Counted from the stretch's first letter, positions 32,302 to 40,850 are shown. The stretch: DNA of 64,000 nucleotides from Amycolatopsis camponoti (GCF_902497555.1 NZ_CABVGP010000002.1:1004501-1068500); one strand, 5' to 3'. Notes: generated by a model from the letters alone, not told the origin. A program made the numbers and translations.

Positions 32302-33644
32302 CGACGTGGGACGGCCTGCGCGGCCTGGGCGAACTCCGGTTCGTCGGCGACCCCGGCTTCGCCGCCGCGGCGCCGGTGAACCGGCGGTTCGCCGCCACCC
32401 GGCCCGCGGCGGTGCTGACCGTGACGAGCGCGGCCGGCGTCGCCCGGGCCGTCGAGTGGGCCCGCGCGGAGTCCGTGCCGCTCGCGGTCCGCGGCGGCGG
32501 GCACAGCTACGCGGGCCACTCGACGGGCCCCGGCCTGGTGCTCGACCTCGGGCGGCTGTCCGGGATCCGCGTCGACCGCGGCACCGGGCTGGTCACCGTC
32601 GGCGGCGCGACGCCGATGAAGGCGCTCTACGCCGGGTTGCGGCCGTGGGACCTGACCTTCCCGCTCGGCAACTCCGACACCGTCGGCATCGGCGGCCTGA
32701 CCCTCGGCGGCGGCGTCACGACGATCTCCCGCGCGCACGGCCTGACGTGCGACGCCCTGGTCTCGACCGACGTCGTGCTCGCTGACGGCTCGCTGGTCAC
32801 GGCGTCGGCCACGGAGAACCCGGACCTGTTCTGGGCCTGCCGAGGCGGCGGGGGCGGCACCTTCGGCGTCAACACGAGTTTCACGTTCCGGGCGCGCCCC
32901 GCGCCGTCCGGCTCGACGTGCGTCGTGCTCTGGGCGTGGCCGCACGCGGTCGAGGTCCTCGCGGTGATGCAGGAGATCATGCTCGCCGCGCCGGAGGAGT
33001 TCTCCGCGCGGATCGGCATCGCGCGCTCGGCGGGTGAGGACGGCGTCGTTTCCGTGGTGGGCCACCACCTCGGACCGGCCTCGGAGCTGTGGGAGCTGCT
33101 GGCGCCGGCCTTCGCCGTCGCGGCTCCCGACCGCGTCGACATCGAAGACCGGGACTTCTGGGACGCGGCGTCCTTCCTGCACCACAGCAGCGAAGGCGGG
33201 GCGTTCGCCGTCCGCACGCGCTGCACCCCGCACGCGATCGCGGACGCCGGGCTGGAGGCGCTGGTCCGGGCCGTCGAGAAGTGGCCCGGCAGCGGCAACC
33301 CCGACGGCGCCGGGGCCGCGTTGTTCGCGTGGGGCGGGGCGATCGGCCGGGTCCCGGTGGCGGACACCGCGTTCCCGCACCGCGACACGAAGTTCCTGCT
33401 CAGCCTGGACACCTCGTGGACCGAGCGGGACGCGCCCGGCGTCGTCGCGGCGAACCTGGACTGGCTGCACGCACTGCACGCCGAGACGGGCGAGTTCGCG
33501 CCGGACGCGTCGTACGTCAACTTCACCGATCCGGACCTCGAAGACTGGCGCGGCGCCTACTACGGCCCGAACGCCGCCCGGCTCGCCGAGGTCAAGCGCC
33601 GGTACGACCCGGACCGGTTCTTCTCGCACCCGCAGGGGTTCTGA
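32298..33644 (+). CDS. Berberine-bridge-type FAD-linked oxidase
   Basis: The 448-residue enzyme has the PCMH-type FAD domain: AVRGGGHSYAGHS with His69 as the likely covalent FAD link, GNSDTVGIGGLTLGGGVTTI, and the BBE C-terminal box YYGPNAARLAEVKRRYDPDR. The Cys that makes the second flavin bond in bicovalent members (usually before VGxGG) is replaced (NSDTVGIGG), so a mono-covalent flavin is expected. These enzymes use oxygen to oxidise alcohols or C-N bonds. In this pathway it could oxidise a hydrazine to a hydrazone or azo group. TGATG overlap with the reductase. Confidence 0.88.
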   Translation: MTTWDGLRGLGELRFVGDPGFAAAAPVNRRFAATRPAAVLTVTSAAGVARAVEWARAESVPLAVRGGGHSYAGHSTGPGLVLDLGRLSGIRVDRGTGLVTVGGATPMKALYAGLRPWDLTFPLGNSDTVGIGGLTLGGGVTTISRAHGLTCDALVSTDVVLADGSLVTASATENPDLFWACRGGGGGTFGVNTSFTFRARPAPSGSTCVVLWAWPHAVEVLAVMQEIMLAAPEEFSARIGIARSAGEDGVVSVVGHHLGPASELWELLAPAFAVAAPDRVDIEDRDFWDAASFLHHSSEGGAFAVRTRCTPHAIADAGLEALVRAVEKWPGSGNPDGAGAALFAWGGAIGRVPVADTAFPHRDTKFLLSLDTSWTERDAPGVVAANLDWLHALHAETGEFAPDASYVNFTDPDLEDWRGAYYGPNAARLAEVKRRYDPDRFFSHPQGF

Positions 33645-34174
33645 TGGCTCCCGATCTCCGTGGCGCGATGCGCACCTTCGCGACCGGCGTGTGCGTCGCC
33701 ACGACGTACCGCGACACCCCCGGCGGCCGGCGGCACGACGCCGTCACCGTCAACTCCCTGGGGTCGATCTCCCTCGACCCGCCGCTGGTTTCGCTGTCCT
33801 TCCGCAAGGAGTCGGCGTTCCTGGCGGACCTGCTGGACGCCGGCCGCTGGGTGGTGTCGATCCTGCCGGCGGACGCGCGCGACGTGGCCCGCCGGTTCGC
33901 CGGCCCGCGTGCGGCGCGGGCGTCCGAAATCGCCGTCCTGGAAGCGAAGCCGGGGTCGCTCACCGGGGCGCTCGTGCTCGAGGGCGCGAGCTGGCTGGAA
34001 TGCGCCCTGGCCGAGAAGATCGACCTGGGCGACCACACCCTGGTCGTCGGCGAGGTGCTGGCCACGGGCCACGACCGGCACGCGCCGGCGCTGGTGTTCG
34101 TGCACGGCGGCTACCACGCGGTCACCGATCCGCGCGCCGTTTCCGGGCCGGGCCAGTGGGGCGAAGCGCTGTAG
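33644..34174 (+). CDS. Flavin reductase family protein
   Basis: The 176-residue product belongs to the HpaC/FMN-binding split barrel family: MRTFATGVCVATT, TVNSLGSISLDPPLVSLSFR and WLECALAEKIDLGDHTLVVG. It supplies reduced flavin to a group D monooxygenase; the oxygenase is the first gene of the pathway at 23262, so the two ends of the locus make one two-component system. Last gene of the unit. Starts in the BBE stop (TGATG). Confidence 0.9.
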   Translation: MAPDLRGAMRTFATGVCVATTYRDTPGGRRHDAVTVNSLGSISLDPPLVSLSFRKESAFLADLLDAGRWVVSILPADARDVARRFAGPRAARASEIAVLEAKPGSLTGALVLEGASWLECALAEKIDLGDHTLVVGEVLATGHDRHAPALVFVHGGYHAVTDPRAVSGPGQWGEAL

Positions 34175-34180
34175 GGGTCG

Positions 34181-34197
34181 TGTCCGAATCTGGCTAG
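34181..34197 (+). promoter_or_regulatory. TGTCCGAATCTGGCTAG element (motif copy D)
   Basis: A 17-mer one base different from TGTCCGGATCTGGCTAG, 48 bases before the radical SAM start and 6 bases after the flavin reductase stop. Confidence 0.55.
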
Positions 34198-34245
34198 CCC
34201 GGCCTCGCCGGGCCGGGCATGCTCGGCGGAGTGAGTGGAGAAGCG

Positions 34246-35280
34246 ATGCGCTGGAGCGGCCAGCGCACGGACCGGGTCGACGAAGGAACGCTGCCGGGCC
34301 TGGCCCGGCTGACCGGGTTCGTGCGCAGCGTCCGCACGCCGGAGTTCCGGGATGTGACGTTCCACGAGGTGCTCGCGAAGAGCGCGTTGAACCACGTGCC
34401 GGCGGACGCGCGCATGCTGCCGGGCGAGTACACGATCAACCCGTACCGCGGCTGCACCCACGCGTGTCAGTACTGCTTCGCGCGCAACACGCACACGCGT
34501 CTCGGCCTGAACATCGCCGGCGACTTCGACAACGAGATCATCGTCAAGACGAACATCGTGGAGGTGCTGCGGGGCGAGCTGGCCCGCAAGCGCAAGCTCC
34601 CGCCGAGGGTGGCGTTCGGCACGAACACGGACGTCTACCAGCGCGCGGAGGGCCGGTACGAGCTGATGCCGGGCATCATCGACGCCCTGGCGGGGCACCG
34701 GGTGCCGTTCTCGGTCCTGACCAAGGGGCCGCTGATCCGCCGGGACCTCGATCACCTGGCCCGGGCCGCCGGGCGGACGACGGTGCACCTGGGCGTGTCG
34801 CTGTCGATGCTGGACGAGGAGCTCCAGCAGTCGGTGGAGTTCGGCACGGCGACGACGACGGCCCGGCTGGCGACGGTCCGCGCGATCCGCGACGCGGGGC
34901 TGGAGTGCACGGTGTTCCTGTCGCCGATCCTGCCGCACCTGTCGGATTCGGTCTCGCAGCTGGAGTCCTTGGTGGCGGCGGTGGCCGCCGCCGGGGCGAC
35001 GGACGTGTTGTACCACCCGCTGTACTTGTCGAGCGGGGTGAAGGACGTGTTCTTCGCTTGGCTGCGGCGGTCGTACCCGGCGTTGGTGGGGGAGTACACG
35101 AAGCTGTACTCGTCCGGGTCGGAGACGTCCTACCGGCACGAGATCGGGGCCCGGATCCGGCCGCTGATCGCGAAGTACGGGTTCCCGGAGCCCAGCAAGG
35201 AGATCGAGGACAAGTTCGCGTTGAACGGCCGGCGGGGTCGGCCACCGCAGGAGGAACCGGCCCAGGCCACGCTGTTCTGA
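34246..35280 (+). CDS. Radical SAM protein, Rv2578c-like
   Basis: The 344-residue protein begins MRWSGQRTDRVDEGTLPGLA and has NPYRGCTHACQYCFARNTHT with the CX3CX2C motif, then AFGTNTDVYQRAEGRYELMP and LTKGPLIRRDLDHLARAA, matching the actinobacterial Rv2578c family related in part to spore photoproduct lyase. Its reaction is unknown. It ends with a PCNA/beta-clamp-like QATLF tail. The ATG at 34246 follows GTGGAG. It stops one base before the end of the convergent MerR gene. Confidence 0.85.
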   Translation: MRWSGQRTDRVDEGTLPGLARLTGFVRSVRTPEFRDVTFHEVLAKSALNHVPADARMLPGEYTINPYRGCTHACQYCFARNTHTRLGLNIAGDFDNEIIVKTNIVEVLRGELARKRKLPPRVAFGTNTDVYQRAEGRYELMPGIIDALAGHRVPFSVLTKGPLIRRDLDHLARAAGRTTVHLGVSLSMLDEELQQSVEFGTATTTARLATVRAIRDAGLECTVFLSPILPHLSDSVSQLESLVAAVAAAGATDVLYHPLYLSSGVKDVFFAWLRRSYPALVGEYTKLYSSGSETSYRHEIGARIRPLIAKYGFPEPSKEIEDKFALNGRRGRPPQEEPAQATLF

Positions 35281-35712
35281 CTACCGGGTACCGCCCGGCG
35301 CCCACAGGCCGTCGGCGTCCCCGGCGGCCAGACGTCCCCGGTAAACCCCGATCTTCCGGTCGATCAGCCGCAGGTTCTCCTCCAGCTCCGCCAGCCGGGT
35401 CAGGACGTCGTCGCGGTGGGACTCCAGCAGTGCCAACCGTTCCTGCTCGTTCCCGTGGCCCGCGCCGACCAGCTCCGCGTAGCGGCGGATCACCTTGATC
35501 GGCATGCCGGTGGCCCGCAGCTTGGTGCAGATCTTGATCCAGTCCAGGTCGAGCTTCCGGTACCGGCGCCGGCCGCCCGAAGTGCGGTCGACCCGCGTGA
35601 CCACCAGGCCGGCTCGTTCGTAGTAGCGCAGCGTGTGCGCGCTGACCCCGGAGCGGCGCGCCGCCTCGGCGATGGTCAGCCCGGCCTCGGGGATCGGTTT
35701 GACTTCGAGCAC
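35281..35712 (-). CDS. MerR family transcriptional regulator
   Basis: The 143-residue product has a MerR HTH near its start (LTIAEAARRSGVSAHTLRYYERAGLV) and RRRYRKLDLDWIKICTKLRAT, followed by a dimerising coiled coil (ERLALLESHRDDVLTRLAEL). There are no Cys in the C-terminal metal-binding part, so it is of the drug- or redox-sensing kind. It is divergent from the MFS pump with only 24 bases between the starts; MerR proteins typically act from such overlapping promoters. GTG start. Confidence 0.9.
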   Translation of the reverse strand: MLEVKPIPEAGLTIAEAARRSGVSAHTLRYYERAGLVVTRVDRTSGGRRRYRKLDLDWIKICTKLRATGMPIKVIRRYAELVGAGHGNEQERLALLESHRDDVLTRLAELEENLRLIDRKIGVYRGRLAAGDADGLWAPGGTR

Positions 35713-35736
35713 GCTCTAAATCCTACCGTCGGCGGC

Positions 35737-37128
35737 ATGAAGTCTCCCGCGCTCGTGCTGGCCATCTGCTGCACCAGCATCGTCGTCGCCGTCATGGACA
35801 TCTCGATCGTCACCGTCGCCCTGCCGTCGATCCGCCGGGACCTCGGCGCGTCCGTCGAAGGTCTGCAGTGGACAGTCGACGCCTACACGCTGGTGCTGGC
35901 CGGGTTCCTCGTGCTCGCCGGGTCCACCGCCGACCGGTTCGGGCGCAAGCGCGTCTTCCTCACCGGTCTCGCCGTCTTCGGGATCGGGTCGCTGCTCTGC
36001 GGCGTGGCGCCCGGCATCGGCTGGCTGATCGCCGCCCGCGCCGTCCAAGCGGCCGGGGGGACCATGCTCAACCCGGTCGCCCTGGCCATCGTCGTCACCA
36101 CCTTCCCCGCCCCGGCCGAACGCGCCCGCGCGATCGGCGTGTTCGGGGCGATGTCCGGCCTGGCGCTCGCGCTCGGGCCGATCGTCGGCGGCGCGCTCGT
36201 CGACGGACTGGGCTGGCGGGCCGTCTTCTGGGTCAACGTCCCGATCATCGCCGCCGCCATCGTGGCCACCGTCCGGTTCGTGCCCGAGTCCCGCGCGGCC
36301 CGGGCGCGCCGGTTCGACCCGGCCGGGCAGGTGCTCGTGGTCCTCGTGCTGGGCTGCGTGGTGGAGGCGATCATCGAGGCGCGCCGGCTCGGCTGGACGT
36401 CGCCGGTGATCCTCGGCCTGCTCGGCGTCGCCGCGCTCGCCGTGGCCGCTCTCCGCCGCTGCGAACGGCGCCGCGCGGACCCGCTGCTCGAACTGCGGCT
36501 CTTCCGCAGCGTCCCGTTCAGCGGCGCGATCGTCATGGCGTTGTTCGCGCTCTGCGGGTTCGGGGCCTTCCTCTTCGCCACCACGCAGTACCTGCAGGAC
36601 GTCCGCGGCCTGCCTGCCCTCGACGCGGGGCTCTGCCTGCTCCCGGTCGGCGTGCTCGTCCTGGTCCTGTCGCCGCGGACGGGACGGCTGGTCGGCGCGC
36701 GCGGGCCGCGGCTGCCGCTGGTCGTCGCCGGGGTCGCGCTCGCACTGGGCGGCGCCGCGACGGCGTGGCTCGGCCCGGCGACGCCGCTGCCGCTCGTGCT
36801 GGTGGTCTCCCTGCTGTTCGGCGTCTTCCTCGGCACGGTCAACCCGCCGATCACCACGACGGCCGTCTCCGGGATGCCGGCTTCGATGGCCGGCGTGGCC
36901 GGGTCGCTGGCCTCGGCCGGCCGGCAGACCGGCACGACCCTGGGCGTCGCGCTCGCCGGGACGGTCGGGGCGGGACCCGGCGTGTGGTGGCTGGTCGCCG
37001 CCCTGGGCGCGGGTGTCCTCGTCCTCGCCCTCGTCAGCACCGGCGAGCGGGCGGCCGCCACCGGCCGGCGCGCCGCGGAGCTGTTCGCCGAGGTGGAAGG
37101 AGTCAGCCACCGGCGACCGACGGGATGA
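35737..37128 (+). CDS. MFS drug-export transporter, 14-helix DHA2 type
   Basis: The 463-residue transporter has VMDISIVTVALPSIRRDLGA, GSTADRFGRKRVFLTGLA (motif A) and GPIVGGALVDGLGWRAVFWV (motif C-like). Its start is 24 bases from the divergent merR gene, which probably controls it and responds to the exported compound. The first ATG lies at the very beginning of the transcript-length limit, so a leaderless message is likely. Its 3' end overlaps the convergent MoaD/ThiS gene by 26 bases. Confidence 0.88.
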   Translation: MKSPALVLAICCTSIVVAVMDISIVTVALPSIRRDLGASVEGLQWTVDAYTLVLAGFLVLAGSTADRFGRKRVFLTGLAVFGIGSLLCGVAPGIGWLIAARAVQAAGGTMLNPVALAIVVTTFPAPAERARAIGVFGAMSGLALALGPIVGGALVDGLGWRAVFWVNVPIIAAAIVATVRFVPESRAARARRFDPAGQVLVVLVLGCVVEAIIEARRLGWTSPVILGLLGVAALAVAALRRCERRRADPLLELRLFRSVPFSGAIVMALFALCGFGAFLFATTQYLQDVRGLPALDAGLCLLPVGVLVLVLSPRTGRLVGARGPRLPLVVAGVALALGGAATAWLGPATPLPLVLVVSLLFGVFLGTVNPPITTTAVSGMPASMAGVAGSLASAGRQTGTTLGVALAGTVGAGPGVWWLVAALGAGVLVLALVSTGERAAATGRRAAELFAEVEGVSHRRPTG

Positions 37129-37393
37129 TCTGCACCTCGCCGCGGTCGCGCAACGCCGTCGACGGGCCGTCGAGCCGGCGGCACTCCTCGCCGTCGACGT
37201 AGAAGTTGACGTACCGGCGCAGGCCCGCTTGCTCGTCGCGCAGCCGCCGTTCCAGCGCCGGGTACCGCTGCGCGAGCTCGTCGAGCAGCGCCCCGAGCGT
37301 GGCCGCCTCGCCGAGCTCGACCTCCAGCCGGGACTCGCCGCCGGTCTTCGCCCGCAGGGGACCGGGCACCAGCACGGTGATCAGCACGGTCAC
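37103..37393 (-). CDS. MoaD/ThiS family sulfur-carrier-like protein
   Basis: The 96-residue protein has a ubiquitin-like beta-grasp sequence (LEVELGEAATLGALLDELAQ) and ends VQIIPSVAGG with the Gly-Gly tail used for thiocarboxylation. GTG 37393 overlaps the stop of the Asp-box protein gene (GTGA). This pair is common in actinobacteria. No MoeB/E1-type activator gene is near, so it depends on another. Confidence 0.88.
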   Translation of the reverse strand: MTVLITVLVPGPLRAKTGGESRLEVELGEAATLGALLDELAQRYPALERRLRDEQAGLRRYVNFYVDGEECRRLDGPSTALRDRGEVQIIPSVAGG

Positions 37394-38472
37394 ACCGTCG
37401 CGGCGCGGACGCTCAGCACGTCCGGCAGGTGCGAGACGACCAGCTCCCAGCTGTCGCCGTCGTCCCGGCTGGCGTAGACGTCGCCGGTCCGCGAGCCGAA
37501 GTACACCCCGGCCGGGTCGGCGTCGTCGGCGCACATCGCGTCGCGCATGACCCCGGCCCAGTACCCGTCCGGCAGGCCGGCGCCCATGGCCTCCCACGAC
37601 TTCCCGGCGTCTTCGCTGCGGTACACCCGGCACCGGCCTTCGGGCGGGAACCGCATGACGTCGGCGGTCAGCGGGAACGTGTAGATCACCTCGGGCCGGT
37701 GCGGGTGGACGACCATCGGGAAGCCGAAGTCGCTGGGCAGGCCGTCGGCGATGGACTGCCAGCTCGCGCCGGCGTCGTCGCTGCGGTAGACGCCGTGGTG
37801 CACCTGCGCGAAGAACCGGTCCGGCGCGCTCGGGTGCATCGCGACCTTGTGCACGCAGTGGCCGTACTCGGGGTACGGGTCGGGCACGTGCACGGCCTTG
37901 ATGCCGGTGTTGCTCGCCCGCCAGGACGCGCCGCCGTCGTCGGTGCGGTAGACGCCGCCGGTCGACATCGCCACGGTGACGCGGCCCGGCTCGACCGGGT
38001 CCGGGAGCACCGTGTGGATCGCCTTGCCGCCGCCCCCGGGCGTCCAGTGCTCGCGGTGCGGGTGGTCCCACAGGCCGCGGACCAGCTCGTAGGTGCGGCC
38101 GCCGTCCACCGACCGGAACAGCGCGGACGGCTCGGTGCCGGCGTAGACGACGTCCGGTTCGCTCGCCGGCCCGGGCACGAGCTGCCAGGCCCGCACGAGG
38201 GACTCGGCGGTGTCCGGCGGGAAGGCGATGGGGGCGTGGTCGGGCTCCTGCCAGGTGGCGCCCAGGTCGTCGCTGGTGGCGACGCTCGGCCCGAAGTGCT
38301 CGCTGGTGACCCCGGCGAGCAGCCGCGGCGCCGCCCGGCGCGTGTCGATGCCGACCGCGTACACCTCGGTCATCGGGTGGTGGGGGCCGGTCACCTCCCA
38401 GCTCGAGCGGTCGTCCGGGCCGGTCGCCAGCCACAGACCCTTGCGCGTCCCGATCGCGAGCACGACAGCCAT
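37390..38472 (-). CDS. Asp-box beta-propeller protein (exo-alpha-sialidase-like/WD40-YCF48 type)
   Basis: The 360-residue product carries six Asp boxes of form SxDxGxxW (SDDLGATW, SVDGGRTY, TDDGGASW, SDDAGASW, SEDAGKSW, SRDDGDSW), spread evenly as in a six-bladed propeller. The sialidase arginine triad is not evident, so it may have another role. No signal peptide; ATG 38472 follows AGGGAGG. It is coupled to the MoaD/ThiS gene by a 4-base overlap, suggesting a joint role that has not been defined to my knowledge. Confidence 0.8.
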   Translation of the reverse strand: MAVVLAIGTRKGLWLATGPDDRSSWEVTGPHHPMTEVYAVGIDTRRAAPRLLAGVTSEHFGPSVATSDDLGATWQEPDHAPIAFPPDTAESLVRAWQLVPGPASEPDVVYAGTEPSALFRSVDGGRTYELVRGLWDHPHREHWTPGGGGKAIHTVLPDPVEPGRVTVAMSTGGVYRTDDGGASWRASNTGIKAVHVPDPYPEYGHCVHKVAMHPSAPDRFFAQVHHGVYRSDDAGASWQSIADGLPSDFGFPMVVHPHRPEVIYTFPLTADVMRFPPEGRCRVYRSEDAGKSWEAMGAGLPDGYWAGVMRDAMCADDADPAGVYFGSRTGDVYASRDDGDSWELVVSHLPDVLSVRAATV

Positions 38473-38537
38473 CCGGGCACCCTCCCTCGAAGTGACCGGT
38501 GTCACAGTACTCTCCCGGAAAAGATCTCCGGGAAAAA

Positions 38538-38565
38538 TGTCGAACGCCGGAAGCGGCCGATCGAC
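38538..38565 (+). promoter_or_regulatory. Candidate ECF42 promoter of the first YCII gene
   Basis: TGTCGA at 38538-38543 is followed 18 bases later by CGAC (38562-38565), 72 bases before the DGPF/YCII gene. TGTCGA is the reported -35 type for ECF42 sigma factors, one of which is encoded 4.3 kb away. Confidence 0.45.
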
Positions 38566-38636
38566 GCGGGGGTGAAGGCCGGTCGACGAACCCGGGAGAA
38601 CCCGGGGCCCGGCCGACGAGAACAGGGAGAACGACC

Positions 38637-39008
38637 ATGCGTTTCCTCATGATGCACCGGATCGACGAGAACGACCCGCAGGCGTGGAACCCCAGCCCGG
38701 AGTTCATGCAGAAGATGGGCGGGTTCATCCAGGAGTCGGCCGAGAAGGGCATCCTGATCACCGCCGAGGGCGTCCACCGGTCGGACAAGGGCGCGCTGGT
38801 CCGCAAGCCGCGCGGGGCGGCGATCCGCGTCACCGACGGGCCCTTCGCCGAGGCCAAGGAGGTCATCGGCGGGTTCGCCCTGATCAACGCCGCCGACCAG
38901 GCGGAGGCGGTCGAGTTCGCGAAGAAGTACACCGAGCTGTTCGACCTCGAGATCGAGGTCGAGGTGCGCCAGGTCGTCGAGTTCGACGACCTGCCGGCGC
39001 AGGACTGA
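38637..39008 (+). CDS. YCII/DGPF-domain protein
   Basis: The 123-residue product starts MRFLMMHRIDENDP and has RVTDGPFAEAKEVIGGFALI, the DGPF motif of YCII-related proteins. These small alpha-beta barrels are often encoded beside ECF42 sigma factors and may be its targets. AACAGGGAGAACG precedes the ATG. Its neighbours are not sigma genes. Confidence 0.88.
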   Translation: MRFLMMHRIDENDPQAWNPSPEFMQKMGGFIQESAEKGILITAEGVHRSDKGALVRKPRGAAIRVTDGPFAEAKEVIGGFALINAADQAEAVEFAKKYTELFDLEIEVEVRQVVEFDDLPAQD

Positions 39009-39059
39009 CGGCCGCCGGTGGCGCTACGCTGGCCGGGAACCGACTCTGGGGGTAGAGCG

Positions 39060-39884
39060 ATGTTCCTGGTCACCGGCGCCACCGGCAACGTCGGCGCGGA
39101 AGTGGTCGCGGCACTGGCCGAAGCGGGTGATCCGGTCCGGGCGCTGGTGCGCCGGCCGGACGCCGTGCTCCCGGACGGCGCCGAAGCCGCCGTAGGCGAT
39201 CTCGACGATCCCGCGAGTCTCGGGGACGCGCTCGACGGCGTCGAAGGGATCTTCTTGCTGCCGGGCTATCAGGACATGCCCGGCATGCTGGCGAAAGCGC
39301 GCGACGCGGGCGTCCGCCGGATCGTGCTGCTGTCCGGCGGCTCGGCGGCGCTGGAAAACCTGGACAACGCGGTCTCGGCGTATATGACCCTCGCCGAACG
39401 CGCGGTCCGGGAATCGGGGCTGGACTGGACGTTCCTGCGCCCGCGCGCGTTCATGGCGAACGCGCTGCGCTGGCTCCCGCAGCTGCGGGAGGGCGACACG
39501 GTCCGCGCGCAGTTCCCGCACGTCGCGGCCGCGTGCGTCGACCCGGCGGACATCGCCGCGGTGGCGGCGCGGGCGCTCGCGGGCGGCCACGAAGGACGGA
39601 TCCACGACCTGACCGGCCCGGTGGCGCTGCGGCCCGCCGACCAGGTCGCGGTGCTGGCCGAGGTGCTCGGCCGGAAGCTGGAGTTCGTCGGGCTCACGAA
39701 CGACGAGACGCGCGCCGAGCTGACGGCGAGCATGCCGCGCGAGTACGTCGAAGCGTTCTGGGACTTCTACGTCGGCGGAACGCTGGACGAGGCGACGGTG
39801 TACCCGACGGTCGCCGAGGTGACGGGCCGGCCGGCCCGCACTTTCACCGACTGGGCCGAGGCGCACGCGGACGCGTTTTCCTGA
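39060..39884 (+). CDS. NmrA-like NAD(P)-binding protein
   Basis: The 274-residue Rossmann protein starts MFLVTGATGNVGAEVVAALA (GxxGxxG) and has SGGSAALENLDNAVSAYMTL, VRESGLDWTFLRPRAFMANA and FPHVAAACVDPADIAAVAAR. It lacks the catalytic Tyr-x3-Lys of classical SDRs, as in NmrA/HSCARG redox sensors or quinone reductases such as QorB. It starts 51 bases after the DGPF gene and may share its transcript. Confidence 0.87.
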   Translation: MFLVTGATGNVGAEVVAALAEAGDPVRALVRRPDAVLPDGAEAAVGDLDDPASLGDALDGVEGIFLLPGYQDMPGMLAKARDAGVRRIVLLSGGSAALENLDNAVSAYMTLAERAVRESGLDWTFLRPRAFMANALRWLPQLREGDTVRAQFPHVAAACVDPADIAAVAARALAGGHEGRIHDLTGPVALRPADQVAVLAEVLGRKLEFVGLTNDETRAELTASMPREYVEAFWDFYVGGTLDEATVYPTVAEVTGRPARTFTDWAEAHADAFS

Positions 39885-39968
39885 CAGCTCCCGGACAGTT
39901 CGGGCGGACCGTTGTGCTCCGCCCGGCGCCACGCCAAGGTGGATCCGGCGTCGGCCGGGAGGGGAAGC

Positions 39969-40850
39969 GTGAGCGACAAGGAGCGGGCGCGGATCGATCT
40001 TTCCGCGGTCCTGGGCGTGGTGCTCGCCGTCCCGGTGGTCGCCAGCAGCCTGCTGGTGCTGGGCCTGCTCGGGAAGCTGCTCTGGCCGGCGTACTTCTGG
40101 GTGCTCCCGGCCGGCTGGGCGCTGGCCGGCGCGATCACGTTCGTCCCCGCCTACGAGTACCTCGTGCTGTCCGTGCTGCTCAAGATGCGCGAGCCGAGCC
40201 AACGGGAGCTGACCTGGCTCACGCCGAGCTGGGCGGCCGTCTGCGCCGCGGCCGGCGTCGACGGCGGCCGGTACCGGTTGTGGGTCGAGCCGTCGCGCGA
40301 GCTGAACGCCTTCGCCGCCGGGGGCCGGACCGTCGCGGTGACCCGGGCCGCCCTCGACCTGGAGCGCCCGGGCCTGGAAGCGATCCTCGCCCACGAGCTG
40401 GGTCACCACCTGTCCGGGCACACGCGGGCGAACCTGCTGGTCCACTGGCTGGGGTTGCCGGCCCGGGTGCTGGCCCGGCTGATCCGGCTGCTCGCCTGGG
40501 TGGTGCCGCACGTCGGCCGCGTGTTCCGCTCCTTCGGCCGGTCGGCCGAGGTGCTGGTCACCGTGCTGCTCAGCCTGGGCATCCTCACCGCCCTCGCGTT
40601 CCTCGACCCGTGGCTGCTGCTGACGCCGTTGCTCGGCCCGGTGCTCGCGTGGTCGAAGCGGCTCGGCGAGTACCGGGCCGACCGGATGGCGGCGCGGCTG
40701 GGCTACGGCCGGGAGCTGGCGCTGCTGCTCAAGGCGTGGAACCTGCGGGACCGCGGCGACGAGCGCCGGCTGTGGTCGCGGCTGATGGCCGGGCACCCCG
40801 CCCACATCGACCGGGTCAAGCGGCTGAAGGACCTCGGCGTCAGGCTGTGA
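39969..40850 (+). CDS. M48-family membrane metalloprotease (HtpX-like)
   Basis: The 293-residue protein has LEAILAHELGHHLSGH, the HEXXH zinc motif, and a third ligand Glu likely in LGEYRADRMAARLGYG. Two hydrophobic segments lie at the start (VLGVVLAVPVVASSLLVLGL; LLWPAYFWVLPAGWALAGAI) and one or two after the motif, typical of HtpX-type proteases with the active site at the membrane. GTG 39969 follows GGAGGGGAAG. It overlaps the convergent dehydrogenase gene by 11 bases. Confidence 0.87.
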   Translation: MSDKERARIDLSAVLGVVLAVPVVASSLLVLGLLGKLLWPAYFWVLPAGWALAGAITFVPAYEYLVLSVLLKMREPSQRELTWLTPSWAAVCAAAGVDGGRYRLWVEPSRELNAFAAGGRTVAVTRAALDLERPGLEAILAHELGHHLSGHTRANLLVHWLGLPARVLARLIRLLAWVVPHVGRVFRSFGRSAEVLVTVLLSLGILTALAFLDPWLLLTPLLGPVLAWSKRLGEYRADRMAARLGYGRELALLLKAWNLRDRGDERRLWSRLMAGHPAHIDRVKRLKDLGVRL

